Below, in pieces: positions 45,881-59,210 of a DNA stretch of 64,000 nt (position 1 is its first letter; the number at the start of each line of letters is the position of its first letter). The notes beneath the pieces are model-generated. The model worked only from the letters and a program-made list of their open reading frames with translations. It ran no database searches and was not told where the DNA came from. The DNA lies in assembly GCF_009870125.1 (NCBI RefSeq), contig NC_046679.1, forward strand, positions 21,514,001 to 21,578,000. The letters are read 5' to 3'. This stretch comes from Drosophila pseudoobscura. Taxonomy: Eukaryota > Arthropoda > Insecta > Diptera > Drosophilidae. A program made the position numbers and the translations under genes.

Positions 45881-45886
45881 TTTATT
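45881..45886 (-). terminator. Candidate poly(A) signal for the lysine-rich ORF
   Basis: TTTATT on the plus strand (AATAAA on the minus) lies 101 nt past the stop of the ORF at 45987-46340. It directly abuts a TATACCCCTACAGGGGATAT string that resembles a decayed transposon end. Confidence 0.35.
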
Positions 45887-45986
45887 ATACCCCTACAGGG
45901 GATATGCCGTTCACCAAAATGATTCACAAATGATTTCCTCAAAGTCCTAATCTTTTAAAAATTGCTTAGTTTCTTGAAATTGCTTA

Positions 45987-46340
45987 TCACTTCCACTTTG
46001 CTTGAACCTTTGCGATGGGAACTTGTTTTTTCTTGGTTCTATCCAAATACTTTGGACTGCGAACCGTGGTTTTTTTAACTTCTTTTGCCACGGTTATAGT
46101 CAGTTCTTTCGGCTCCTTGGGGTACAGCATCGTGAATGAGTTGTGTTGGACCCCCTTCTTGGTGATATTTTCCGACGCGGTCTTACTCAGGTCCTTAGTT
46201 TCTGGCTGCACATTTTGTTGCTTCTTTGGGAAAATCGAAGAGTTTGGTTTTTGCTGGATTCCCTTCACATTGCCAATCGTTGCCTCCTTTTTCTGCTTCT
46301 TGAGGGGCTTTTTTGCACATTTCTTTTTAGTGTTCTCCAT
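45987..46340 (-). CDS. Lysine-rich 117-residue orphan ORF (possible small basic nuclear/testis protein)
   Basis: A single ATG-to-stop frame of 117 residues from ATG 46340. By my count 29 of 117 residues are Lys, with only two Arg and few acidic residues, so the protein is strongly basic. It begins MENTKKKCAKKPLKKQKK, has a Thr/Pro/Val-rich middle and ends in DRTKKKQVPIAKVQAKWK. No signal peptide, membrane segment or recognised domain is present. The frame is isolated from other genes. A possible poly(A) signal lies 101 nt downstream. Such composition suits a nucleic-acid-binding or sperm-chromatin-type protein, but I cannot assign a family and chance is possible: Lys-rich frames also keep the opposite strand open, which explains the hydrophobic antisense frame at 46015-46374. 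Confidence 0.45.
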   Translation of the reverse strand: MENTKKKCAKKPLKKQKKEATIGNVKGIQQKPNSSIFPKKQQNVQPETKDLSKTASENITKKGVQHNSFTMLYPKEPKELTITVAKEVKKTTVRSPKYLDRTKKKQVPIAKVQAKWK

Positions 46341-48294
46341 CTTAGATGTGTGTATGTTGAAGTTCGTTTTGTAAATGATATATTTCTAAGTTTCGAAAGT
46401 TTCAACCAAGAATCAAATATAAAAGGGCATGCTTTTGCTCCATAATCTCCATATACTGAACACTCTTACACGTTCGTAACAATACCATCAACCACTCCTG
46501 GAAAATTACGTAAAGGAAACCAGCACATCCATTGGAAAAACTTTGCTTTGTCTGCCTCACGTTCAAAATTGAAAATTACACTTTAATTAAGAGCTGTGAA
46601 CGTATTCGAAATGTCAATAGACCAATGCTTTTCCCCAAAAACCAATATCCTTTAGCACTTGTGGCCGTCAATTCCTCCTAACCTCCCCTCACCTCATCAA
46701 TTCTCCCAGCAGCAGTCAATTCTTCCGCAAATTTGAACAAAAACAGTTTCAATTGTTGCTGCGACGCGTCGCATTGCCATATTTGTCAGCCATTTGCGAA
46801 TGTTTCTAGCTCGCTCATCTACTATCTTCCTCTCCCTCTCTCTCTTTGTCTGTGTCTCCAAATCGGCATTTTGATTGGAGTGATGTGAGGCTTTTGAGGG
46901 GGGTTTATTCCATTTCCGTTATGGCAGAACGCATTCATTTTGGCATCATCAAGGTTGTATGATGCGTTGGCAAAACGTGTCATCGACACAGAGACTCGTT
47001 CCGCCCCGACAGTTGACAACTCCATCAAAAGGTAAACTGACGGTGACACAGGGGGGTGGCACGCAATGGATGGGGGAGGGTACTGGTTCTGGTTATGCTG
47101 TACCCCTGTCGATGCTGCTCAATAAAATGTCATTTAATGTCGATGTACGTGTCCGCGGTAGTACAGCGGCTGCCATCTGGAGCTGGGAGCGATAGAGGTG
47201 GACCGATGACACGTCCGAGCTAGTTTGAAGAAGGGGTTGGGGCTCAAATACTCGTAGGCCATGGAAAATTCCACGGACAGCGCTTAAAGCTCATCAATTA
47301 AAAGTTAGTTATTAATTTAATTTTATTAAGATTGAACTAAAACTTGGAGGAATATCTTATTATCAGAAAAATCAAGAAAGACCACAAGTTGGCTGGAAAA
47401 TAATTTTCTAATCGATTTATTTATTTAAAACTTGAATGTTTTGACTTATATAGTTATATACCGACAAAAATATCTTTAAAGCGGACTCATTTTCTAAATA
47501 AGGAAGAAAAAAGCGCAATACATTTGAGACTATTGGGTAATTTTCGATTCATTTTCGGAAATGTATCAAAATCGCTTTAAAAATCATTAAAAATCAATTA
47601 CTTGTCGTTTCTTAAGTACAGAACGGTTTCAAGGGTTATATTTTAAAAAAGTTTTAAATGAAGACTTCACTTTAATAGAGAAAGTCATTTCCGAACTGGC
47701 CAGTATTCGAATTGTCTAAGATTGGACCATCAAAGAGAGTAAAAAAGCGCATTTAATTAAAGTGTTTAACCTTTTCCGATTCACTTTCGAGAGTTTTCAC
47801 TGTGTCACGAGGTCCCTTTTCCTTTTAATCCGCGTGTGTGTATGTATCGCTGCGTGTGTGTGTGTGCAATTGTGGATGATGGCCGGGCGTAATTGGCTTG
47901 TAATTGAAAACTTTGCGGATAATTAATTGCTGAAACTTGCCTCACGACATTTATATGGTTTAAGCTGAGGTTTGTACGCGACATTCGCTCTCATTCTCTG
48001 CAGCTTCTTGGTGGCTTTCTCTTACTCTTCTCCGTTTTTTTGTGCTTCCTTGGCTGCAATTGTAAGTTAATTAAGCGACAGCTCGAAAGCAAGTTGCGAC
48101 TGTCGTTGAAGTTTCGCTGAGAGTGGAACTGTGGTGGGTGTTTTTGTGGAGAAGTTTCCGACTTGGCGGGTTCCAGGATTTCAGATGTTTCGCTTTGGGA
48201 TTGAGGGGTTACTAATATAATAAGATTAAAACCCTCTGGACTCTAAATAGAATTTAATTATACAACATACACAAATAAAATATGTTTTTGGTGG
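46341..48294. other. Intergenic region right of the lysine-rich ORF
   Basis: About 2 kb with no gene seen. A consensus TATAAAAG on the plus strand at 46418-46425 is not followed by a convincing ORF. CTCTCCCTCTCTCTCT runs at 46830-46846, GTGTGTGT runs near 47835-47865 and AT-rich spacer make up the rest. Confidence 0.4.
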
Positions 48295-48690
48295 AAGTGG
48301 ATGTGTGTAACACCCAGAAGGAAGCGCTTCCGACACCATAAGCTGTAGATATTCCTGATCAGCATCAATAGCCGAGAATAGATAGAAAGAGAGTTATATT
48401 CGAGAGAGATAGTGCAAGAATTAACATAAGAACTAGCGGTCGTGGATTCTCTCCTTATCCTTATGTTTTCCCCAACGCATCACAAGCTAGAGAGATTAGA
48501 GAGATCACTCCGTCCCCAGCATTAATCCACATATCAATTGGTCCCTTTTCCGAACAGCAATACCAAAAGAGATAGAGAGCCTGCCGCAGTCATCGGCTCA
48601 ATACCAATTCCGGCGCTTATAAGATTATAGTACATATATACCGGCTGTGTATCGGGTATATAAGTCGAGCCATTGCCGTGGCTCAACAAA
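48295..48690. mobile_element. INE-1/DINE-1-like remnant
   Basis: The block GTGTGTAACACCCAGAAGG, GCGCTTCCGACACCATAAGC, ATTCCTGATCAGCATCAATAG then CCGAG (48303-48377) is the conserved core of INE-1/DINE-1 elements. The sequence up to about 48690, with GTATCGGGTATATAAGTCG, may be the rest of the copy. Boundaries are approximate, and no coding capacity is present, as expected of this non-autonomous family. Confidence 0.65.
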
Positions 48691-51600
48691 TTCGCGCTAG
48701 TGTTTAAAAAAATACATCAGTGGCAGTTGCTTTTAGTTACTTGAAATCCTATTTGTTGGATATACTTCAATTCAATTTCAAGTAGACTAGATTATTACCC
48801 AGAACAAAGATGTTAAAAGCAGGAAAATGACGGCATAGATTTGTGTGTCTTTAAAAGGACATTAGTATTTTGCATTAGTATTTGCGTATTAAATACCATT
48901 TCCAGGTAACCTTTTGTGCCCTTCGAAAGTTTTAATTAATTTGAACTTGTCTCCTGTTGGGCTCCTTTTCTTTGTTTCAATCAAAGAAATATTTTCCCTT
49001 TGTCAATGATGGCTTTACTTAAAATCCAAAAGCATTGACAGCATTAGTCTGGCCTCTCTGAGCCATTGCCCGTGGAGTGGAGAGTACATTTGTGAGCCCA
49101 CAAGTCAAAAGTTAATGCCATCTGTATAAAATTAATGCATATTTAAGCATTGGTCGTTGACACGGCCAGCAGGACATTCCAATTTCGAGTATTTTCGCAC
49201 TGAAACTAATGAATTCCTAATATCTTAATAATACCTTTAATAACAGATTTCAAAAGGCGCCACACTGGCACTGCTGGCTTCGTGGGGGTTTACTTGGGTC
49301 GTTAACATTGAAACGAAAGTAATTTGTCTCCCCATTCGGGGCAGTGCCCTTCTCAGTGCCCCGCCCCCGGGCCATATGTCGGTCGCCTCATCAGCAAACG
49401 GACATGCATTGGCCAGGGCTATAAACAAAGTTCTTAATTTCCGCGCCACATAAAACTTATCTTCATTTGCTGGCCCAAGCCATTGGGTGCAGCACTCCAC
49501 TCTCTCCCGGTGCTCCTTTGGGGACTCCCCGACCATGCCTTTCCTGGGCTATAAAAATCACAACATAAGCTAAAAACTTTATGCTGAATGCAAACTGGCA
49601 AATGGCAAACGCAAGTTTCCTTTCGACTTTTCGTCCAATGCATTTCGCCCAAGGCTCCATTTGCACAGTGGTTTGTCGCCATGTCAAAACAGGCGAAGTG
49701 GGCTCTGGTACCTTACGAAATTATACTTAAATTTAATGATCCTTTCGATAATAACAAGTTTTTTATGATTTTTTTAGTGCACTGTGGGTGGACATTGCAC
49801 GGAAATGTGGAGTCGGGTCTTACGAGCCTGGAAATTAAACGAAAGTTTTGATTTCATTAACTTTTGGACATAAATAAATTCCTTACGTGAAGACAGAATG
49901 TTTTCCCATTATAAGAAAATTGTGAAAATATTTTTTTATTTTTTACAATAAAAAACTAAAATCCTTTCGATATTATTTTTCTTTATGATTATACTACATT
50001 GAGTCAGGATAATGCATGTGGAATAATTAATTAGAAATATGATAAATAAATAAATATGATCTTTGAACTTTAAGTTATTCAAAGGTCAATTGGTCTTATT
50101 CTTAAGGGTTGAAATAGTCAATTTGTCATATTCCTACTTATGGAATTTACAGAGTCTCTAAGAAAGGTTTAATAACGCTGATTCCTAGATAAGCGTTCTG
50201 ATTTATATGTAGATTATGAAAGGGCATACGAATTGAATATATATTTTTTATAAATATTCGTTTTGGCAATCGCGAATATGAATGGAAGGTTTTGAATAAC
50301 TTGAATAAATTAAAAAAATATATATTGATGGATTAATTAATATTCCCAAGTAGAGAACTGTCGAACTGTTTTTCACTAAAATGAACCTCGGGACACTGTG
50401 CCAAGTTTGTTGTCCTCCTCGAGGTTGTTGTAAGCAAAAGTTTTGCGGCTGAGGTCGAATGCAGAATTATGTAGCCAGGCCATGGGACAGGGACTTTGGC
50501 AGGGAAAGTGGTGAGAGCAGGCGGGAACACTGGACCCGGGACTCGTTCCTCTTAGTTCCTCTTGGTCTCGCTGCGGCTGATGTTGTTCCTGATGTTGTTG
50601 CATTATCTTAATGTTCATTAGGTTAAGTTTTTGTGCATTTCCTTGGCGCTCGCTGTGGTGCTTTGGCTGCTCATTTGTGTGGCAATCTCCCGTCGACATC
50701 CTGCATTGCCCTCAATCCACCAGGGGCTTCTACTTCATCTGTGGGGATGGGTGCTGGCTGGCAAAAACTTTTGCATTCCGTTTCCTAGGCGAACTCGTCA
50801 CAAGTTTTGTGTCCAAGCCTTTATTTCTTAGCTATTTTCTAGGTTTTTTTTATTTCTTTTCAGTTTTCATTTTGAGATAGTTGCCTATTCTGGATTCTCT
50901 GTCTTCATCTTTCTGTTTATGTTTCCTGTCTTGATCGAAGTGCAACCCACTTTTACCAGGATATAAATTTAATTAAAAATTTCTCAACTTTCAAATGAAA
51001 GTGGCTGAGTGGCGCCTAGAGCTTTTCCCCATTTCCATTGTTAAAGCTCGAAAACTTGCTACCAATCGATTTAAATCGAATCGAAATCGCGATAACTTAT
51101 TCCGTTACAGTTGTTTCTCTTTTTGCCACTTCCGGTGGTCGCCTGACAGTTCATTAGTAACGTACATCCTGTCATATTTGTCGCCATTTGACATTTTTAT
51201 TATGGCCCGCGTTTGCATGGGTGAAAGAGGTACCAGCCAGAGGCGCAGCGGCAAGAGCCAGAACAAAAGGTGGAGTACAATAAAAAAAGCAAGGAAGTGA
51301 GAGAGGGAGGAAGAGAGTGAAGATAATGCTGGCGGCTCTATGCTCGCTCTCTCGCCCTTGCTTTGTTCGCCTGCTTATCTCCTGCTTCCGTTTAGGAATC
51401 CGCTGTATTCTAATACTCTGCCATGGAAAGAGTATTTGCATTATTAGAATAAGTGGTAGAAATTTATCAGCCAAGGCTTTGCTTTTTGTAGGACTACAGT
51501 ACTTATTCTATTTCATGCTCTTGAAGGGAATGATTCCATAGAGTATTGACTGATTTACTAAGATGAGATCTTAACCTACAATGTCATCTTGCTGAGCCCT

Positions 51601-53278
51601 TTACAAGTCCTAGCGAGCTAATTGTGTGAGTTAAACTGTAAACTTAAACTGTAGGCTAATAGCATCTGGTAACGTTACACACAGAGAAAAAAGCCCTGAG
51701 GATCCAATAGATTTTCACCGAAAGTGGAAATAATAATAATAAAGAAGTGTTTTCACTTACATTTAGACATTAATATGCAAATATTTGATATTTCGTAATT
51801 AAATTAAGTATTTTTTTTTGTTTAAATTAAATACATTTCCCACAAATTGAATATAATATATTTATTTTAAAGTTTTTTTATATTCAGATTTAATATGATC
51901 CCTACCAAAAAGACTTTTTAATACATTATGTTAAAATCAAAATGAATTCTATTTAATTCAAAAACTGAATATATAATATATTGGTGATAGTTTATGTCTT
52001 AAACGAAAACTAATAATAATAATATCCCCATTAATTCTAGCATATCTTAAACCTTAATAGAGTTCTAACCTTTTAGCCCAACCTAAAGAGTATGCGAATA
52101 TCATCCAAGACAAACAAATTTATTTTGTTCTACTTATTTTTATCATTATGCTTTTCTCCTGGCTTTAGTTTTATAATCAGGCAACCAGTCAAGCCAGTCG
52201 TCGCACTGTGGGGCTGCTGCGGTGCAGCAGGATTTATTAAGTTTTTTGGTTTTGTCTAGTTTCTGTTGCTCTCTGTTTCTGTTTCTGTTGGCAGGTCCTG
52301 GTCCTGACTTTGCCACTTCTGTAGTAGCTTTCCTGTGTCGGTGCTGTGGGCAAAAGTAATTTGTATAAAAATGCAGGCGACTTTTATTTGAAGCGACACA
52401 ATGCAACTTCTCTGACGTTGGGGCAAAAGATAATTGAATATATTTCTTTAGCTATGGGCGAGGGAACATTCCACAGTACGGGGGATAACAGGCCAAAGCC
52501 CTAATTGGTATTACCAAAAAGAAAGAATTTGCAAGAGAGTATTAGCTGCCTTGGGGTTGAAGTTAGCTTAAGGAAGGTCCATCATGTCTGATTGGGTCAT
52601 TCCTTTAAGTACACTTGTTCTGTCGTGAAACGTTTGTGATGGATGTAAAAATACAGTTGAGTGCACCCTTTTTAAGGCATTGTCTATTCTCATTTAATAG
52701 TTAGCAATTAGCAAATAAATTAGTCACCATGTGCTGATAAAAGTAAGTAAAAGGACGGTAGCACTATAATGAAAGGACAGAAAATATAAGGGACGGAGAG
52801 TTAGTACAGTTGTTGCCTTAGGCAACAGCAGAACCTATTAGCAGTAAATACGAGTACTTTATCGAAAGTGCAGTATTGTCATCAACTGGTAGTAATCGTT
52901 AACAAGATCATAAAAAACATTCTATAATAAAAAAGTACCCAGCACTCAATAAAGTCTTAAGGACTAATCTATACTTAGTGGAAAGGTGCTATAAATTCCT
53001 AATTGTGGTGCCAATGGATGATTGGACCATGATTTTTTGTTGTCTCATGAATTCCTTCGGGAGACAATATAGAAGTTCCGTATGTATGGTCATTTTTGTG
53101 CGCAAAATGAAAGATCTGTTAACATTTTTAGCATGAAATGTGTCACTCAATTATAATTAAATATTTTAGATCGGGTATATGTAGCTATGCAGCCTATAAA
53201 ACTCAGACAATTTCCATTCGATTCAATTTGAATTTCCAATTACTTCAGTACACTATCAAACCCCTTCGAATACCTTGC

Positions 53279-53590
53279 TTAAAGTAACCCAGCATTCAAT
53301 TTGCCATCAACAATAGCTGGGAACATGTGTAGTACACCAAAACCAGGCAGCAAGATTCGAAAACAGGACCAAGCACACCTCCACCTGGGGAACGGCAGAT
53401 AGTAGGAGCCCCGAATCAAGTCATGGGCGGGCATTGTTATGTTGGTAAGCCCGAATGGTAAACGACACCCGCACCGCATCTGGCATCGGTCGCCTCTAGT
53501 TGTACCAATCAACGGCCGTGTCACTAACAGCCCAAGCAGCACTACCACGGACCAGGCCCAGAGGCTAAACGTTGCACTTCGAGAAAGCAT
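53279..53590 (-). CDS. Doubtful 103-residue ORF with signal-peptide-like start
   Basis: ATG at 53590 to stop at 53279. The N-terminus (SLWAWSVVVLLGLLVTRPLIG) reads like a signal peptide or membrane anchor. It is followed by a Cys-containing part (DRCQMRCGCR) and a second Cys pair (RCAWSC). A good acceptor-like CCGTTCCCCAG ahead of GTGGAGG lies inside, so a spliced form is conceivable. TTTTATATC about 35 nt before the ATG is a weak TATA-like string. No family is recognised; this may be a small secreted peptide gene or chance. Confidence 0.22.
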   Translation of the reverse strand: MLSRSATFSLWAWSVVVLLGLLVTRPLIGTTRGDRCQMRCGCRLPFGLTNITMPAHDLIRGSYYLPFPRWRCAWSCFRILLPGFGVLHMFPAIVDGKLNAGLL

Positions 53591-56500
53591 CTTTAATTTG
53601 GGTACCGCATCAGATATAAAACTGGAAGGAAATAGGAAAATCTGGAGACTATAGAAGCTAGTTTACAAATAAGTAATCACTCAACGGAGATTGAGTATCA
53701 GAATTTCAGAAATAATCTAAAATAAAACATACATAGTTAAAACAGAGAAAACATTTCACTACCTTGATTTTTTTTTGTAGTGTAGACCACATCTCGTGCT
53801 GGGCAGATAGATGAAAAAAAAACTAGCGAAAGCTGCAGACAAAGGCAAATCGGAAACGGAAGTTGCATGTGAAAATGGTCGCACTGTCGTTCTCAGAGCG
53901 GTTGCACAGTGAGTTGGCTTCGATTTTCTTGTTCTCATTCTGTTGCTTCCTTGGCCCGGTCCAGTCTGTCCTGTCCTGCACGGGCCTGGCTGGGATAGGA
54001 CCCTTGAATGGCTGACTGAAAATGACAGGTTTTGCCTTTTTGTGCCAAGTTCTAGTTTATTTTTTTTCCTGTCTTTGACTTGTCAATGTTAGCTTCCGTT
54101 TTTCTCTTATTTCTCTCTCTATGAAATAAAATTTTCAAATTTTTCGACATACTGAATAATAGTTGAATCATATTACAATGCATTCTTCTCGCAGAGGAGT
54201 ATGAATTCATTGTGTCTGTGGTGTCGCGCTAAGGGGCACTTAATTTGTCATTGATGGGTTAGAAAATGCATTCGGTAAATTAGTTTCATTCGCAGGACAC
54301 GACCATAGGGCTTTCGTCCTGGGGTTTCTCCCGCTAAACAATTAATTGTTTCGTTCAGGAGCCAGAGAGCCAACTGCAATGACATTTGTTCTCCCAGTTT
54401 CGCAGTGTGTCTGGCTGTCGTCGGCTATAAATTTTTGATTGCCTTTGTTGGTACTTTTGGAACGTACTGGCTTGCTTACTGCTGATGCTGAATGCTACTC
54501 GTACTGCTCCTGGCATTGGGCCCACTGAAAAATGGCATTTTGTTTGCGTTTGCGTTTGCATCGTTTTTGCAGCGGCGCTCTCGTCGACTGAATTTTACGC
54601 CTCGTTGGCTTCCCATGCTCTGCGGTCGACTGCCCCACCCGATCGACTCCCATACCTCTTCTGGCTCGGCACAGTCACCAGACCCTGCCTGAAGGGTCGC
54701 CGGGGCGTGGAGCGGGCGGACTCACACACACAACAGACACATTTCAATAATTGTGCAACAACTGGAAGCGATTATGCAATTTCATCAGACCAAGAGGGAG
54801 ACACACAGCCACACACTGAGATGGGGTGTAAAAAATCAAGCAAATAGGAAGGGGCAGCTGGGAGGCTCTGGAGATGGGGAATAGCTGGCGGACTCAGGGA
54901 GCTCCTACAGGAGAGATTATGGTACAGGCATATTTGTCTCTTTTCTTTAAGAAACTGTTCGTTAAAAGTTGTCATTTTAAAAGTGTTTTGCCATAGATAC
55001 TTAATTGAAACTAATTAAATATTAATTTTAGAAGAGGACACATGAAGACACATTCAACTTATTTAAAAAACAGTCACTTCAAACGAAATACCAGCAACGA
55101 AATATCCATTATCCTTGCGAATAGAAAATTGTAATTGGAAATAGACATTTGAGGATCTGTTTAAAGTGAATTTAATATCAAAGGCTATTTATCTTGGCCG
55201 GGGTACAGTCTTATTATTAGCCTAATTTTCAGTTAATTTGAATATCTATTACCAAACTGATAAAAGTATTTCCCAACATCTCTTTCAATATGATGAACCC
55301 TTTCTGCTGTAGGGTATACGAGCACTCGTATGGGGAGCCCGTCTGGTGTGTGTGTGTTTGCAGATTGTACTCGTAATACGCAGAGTCCCGTATGAGAGGG
55401 GGAGATGTAGTTTCGTTCCGTTGTTATATTGTATCTTTGCCTATACATCTGCTGAGCTGATATGGCATTTGGGGAAAACGAGCTCTATTTCATTTGTGTG
55501 TGCCCACCAATCTCAATCCGAGCCCCATCTCTGGATGGATCTCTGGCATTGTGTGGACGTGTGGGTCGGGTTGGGGGTATGGAGGTGGTGGGAAATGTCT
55601 GCCTTTCATTTTGAGGTTATGCAAATTGTTATGCTGATATCATAATTAATTCGTTGGGGAAACAGGCCGGAAACAAATTGGGTTTTGAATGAGTTATTGT
55701 ATTTTTGCGGCATGCTGCATTTTTGTATACGTATCTCTCGTTGGTTCTCTCTCTCGGATGCGGTGTCCCTTTTTGTGTGCCCCTGCAATGGACATGGCCC
55801 CATGCAAATTCCTTGATATGCGGGGATATATTTTTAGCAAACTAAACCATAGAGCAAAACACAAGCGACACATTCGGAGAACCACTCTCTTTCTGGACTC
55901 GTTTAATGAGTTTTTCTTCTATTGGTTTTAGTTTCAGGGTTTTCCACTTCCAGCTCTTTTATGGTTCTAACGCAGAAAATTATAGTTGGCCATAAAAAGA
56001 GCCACAAAACCCAGTAGTAGACGGAAAGGAAAGCAAACGCAAGCATCAAAGAGCTCTAAAAATGTTATAACTCAAGTAGTCTGCGGTTTAGCCACAAATT
56101 ATCAGCACTTTACTCTCGAGGTTCTCTTAATGTTTAATGTTTATTGTTTCATTTTTCTGTTTTGTTTTCTGGCGAGCAAAATCTAGATGTTCCCTGTAGT
56201 TTTTCTCCCACTGGCTCTCCTATTTTTGACATGGCAAAAAGGGAATGATAAATTAACTGCATATTATAAATTCCTTTGAGTTGAGTTGTCACACATGCGA
56301 TGGCAATGGGGCGTGGTATATGGGCAGGAGGGAGGAGGGCTCGTGGTTCATGGTTCATGGCTGGCAGCAATTGTCCGTGCATAAGTGTGCGTGTGAGGCG
56401 AAAGTAAGCCACATTTGCATATGGCACGGGTGGTTCGAGAAGTTAACACAATTTTGAATATTACAGAGGAGTAAACTATTCTTGAGGTGCACGAATCAGA

Positions 56501-59210
56501 GATGGCTTTGGGCGAGATATGCCCATGATCGTAAGCTAAAAGCTTTTGTTTGAAGCGCTGGTGATCATGCATATGCATAAAATATGAAATAATGTTTTTA
56601 GTCCTCCGTGATCCATTTTAAGTAGAAATGAGAATGCTAATCCATTTCTAACTCTATTCTTGTTCCTGTAGGAAGGCATAATTTTGTATGCGCTTATGTA
56701 CATTCAATTGCATAAAAGCCGCTCTGATTATTTTTGTATGCCGACTATATTATATACCTCTCATTAATTGTTTTTATTTACATAGATTTGTTTTGAAAAC
56801 TTCTAAATCCACCCGTGAAACCACAACTGTCTCGCGTCTCTGCCTCTCGACTGGTGGCTGGGCTGTGCTTGGGTTGAGCTGTTTGTTTATTTGTAGGTGG
56901 ATGCTGCCCCCGCCCGAGTGCCTGGAGTGTGTTTCATTTTGCCACCAAGGCCGTAAATACTCAAGCAACAACAGCAACAATAGTAGCAGCAGGAGCAAAG
57001 TGTCTCACTCTCTATACCATTGCCACCGTGAAACCTGCCCCACGCCGCATGCCCAAAGAGTGTGAGTATGTCAGAGGGCGCGGAGCATTTGCCTGTTGTG
57101 GTGTGGTCGGTGGTAACGGTGGCGTATACGCAATGTGGCCGACATTTTGCCAAAGTGTTTGTGTAAACAAAGTTGTAGGCCGTCTATTTGTTTGCCGTTT
57201 GTACGCCATCTTGTTTATTGTCACCCACACAACACACAAAAATACACACACACACATGGCAGGCATTTACCGTAGACATTTCCTTCTTGGCCATTGTTTG
57301 GCTTACCTTACACATTCTTTTTGGCCCGGGCTCGTTATACTTCCGTTTCCGTTTCGGCTGATGTTTTTTTTCGACATTGGAATGATCATTTTGATTGATG
57401 GGCCACGCATTTATATTGGGCATTTTTTGTTGTTGTGTGTGCTTTCTTTTTACCTCCTCTCCTGGAAGCTCACTCTCCTTGTCTGTCTGTGTAACGCTTC
57501 ATTGCCTGCTCCACCTGATTATGCCCCACGGTCCATGTGACATTTATGTAATTGTATTCCCTCCGAGTGCATAATAGCGAGTGAGTGACGGAGTGGGATG
57601 GAATGGAATATATATAATGCGTAAGTATATACATATGTAAGTATTTGGATTCACACCATTCAGAGAGTTTAATGGCATTCAATTCCGAGTAAATGCTCGA
57701 AAGGGTTATGGATGATGGAAAAAGTTTTGTAAGAAAGTTAGGCGTCCACACTGAAAAGGGAAGAGCAGATGCAATGGAAAATGGAGCATTAGTTTTGCAA
57801 ATACTTCCAGCTGCCGTCCTGTAATAGCTAGAGAATAAACTCGAGTGCTTACCAGAAGAGCACTGTAACTAACCAAGAAATTTACATAAGAAAAATTGTT
57901 GCAGTGTGATTCGAATTAATGGCCTTTTATTTGAGCGCTGCATGCCTGAGCTGAATTTTGAATGATACTCTCTGTTCGGACAAGCAACAGCATGAACCTA
58001 AACCTAGTTTTTTAATTAATATTTTATGGTTTGAATAAAAAATGAAATTTCTAGAACATTTTTTCTTCAACACATTTAGGTGGGAAAACTTTAAGGAGGT
58101 TGTCAAAATGTCTACACCAGTTCAAGGTCAAGTTTTTTTTTGGTAGTGAGTTCTACAAGGGTTTTCCATCAATGCCTTCCACGAGTATGTGTGTATGTGT
58201 GCTTTGCGGGTTTGTCCCCCATTTTGTCTGGCTTGTTTGATATCTATTATCCTTGAAATAAGACCTCCTCTTTGGCTAAATAGATGGCGTCTTTGTTTAG
58301 GCGCTGGCCGCATTTGTTTGCCTTGTGTCCTGTCTAATTCAATCTTTTTTTTGTTGTTTGCTTTGACTGGGCTCCTGTTCTGACTGCTCTGGTCTGGTCT
58401 TCTGCCTCCTTTGTCTTGGCCTAGATTTGCCAGCGGGAAAATTAATGTGGCAGGTTTTTGTGTCAGCAAATGACGGTCGGCCAATTTGTTTTGCTGCTGC
58501 TCTTTTTTCTTGAGTCTCTCCTTGAGTCTTGAGCTTTTCCCCGGAAGGATCAAGGTGAGGCGGCTGCTCTCTTAGCCGAGTTTCTTCTACTTGGCTTGAG
58601 TGGCGCGGCCGCGGCTTTTTCCCTCTAAAATGCACTTCGCTTTAACAATTAAGAGCAGCATTTTCCCGCGCCCCCTTTTCCAACCGTCTCTGGTCCTCCT
58701 CTCTAGGCCACAGTTTTCCATTACCCTTCTCCTGTCAGCTATTTTCCTGCTACCATGCTTTAGTCTGTATTTTTCCCTTTTCCCCATTCCCCCGTTTCTT
58801 GTCTGCAATTTCTGCTAATTTGCTGGCACTCATAACATTTGAGAGCGTCGTAAAAGTTAGGGGAAGAAGGATCTCAGTGTTGGGGGTTGGTAGGGAGGGG
58901 GTGTGGGCACCACCCGGATATTAGCGCAAACAAAATGCAACACTTGAGCTGAAAAATTGCCGTAATGAACGAGCCACCCTCCTCCAGAGCCAGAGTCACT
59001 GCAGAAATTGTTTAATTACTGCAAATTCTTTCAATGGTTTATGGCTAGTGTGGTGGAAACAGGGAGGGGTAAAGAGGTGTAAGGTGGAGCTGCCTGATGG
59101 TGGGGCATTGGCTTGACACATTTTCCCGGGTTTTCCCTTTTCCCTACACCCATTTTTCGGGTTGGCTGATTCTTAGCCTCAACTTTATCCACTCTTAGTC
59201 TCTATCTAAA

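Noticed and set aside
45987-46374. Hydrophobic antisense frame over the lysine-rich ORF
   Set aside because: Lys codons read backwards give Phe/Leu codons; the Phe-rich frame is the expected shadow.
55316-55331. ATACGAG/CTCGTAT inverted repeat
   Set aside because: Seven-base arms with a two-base centre; too short to separate from chance.
56929-57540. 203-codon frame
   Set aside because: It begins at a GTG codon and runs through CA repeats; hydrophobic but without a coherent domain.
58128-58553. 141-codon basic frame on the minus strand
   Set aside because: It begins at TTG and its Lys/Arg/Gln-rich composition follows simply from the purine-rich strand.
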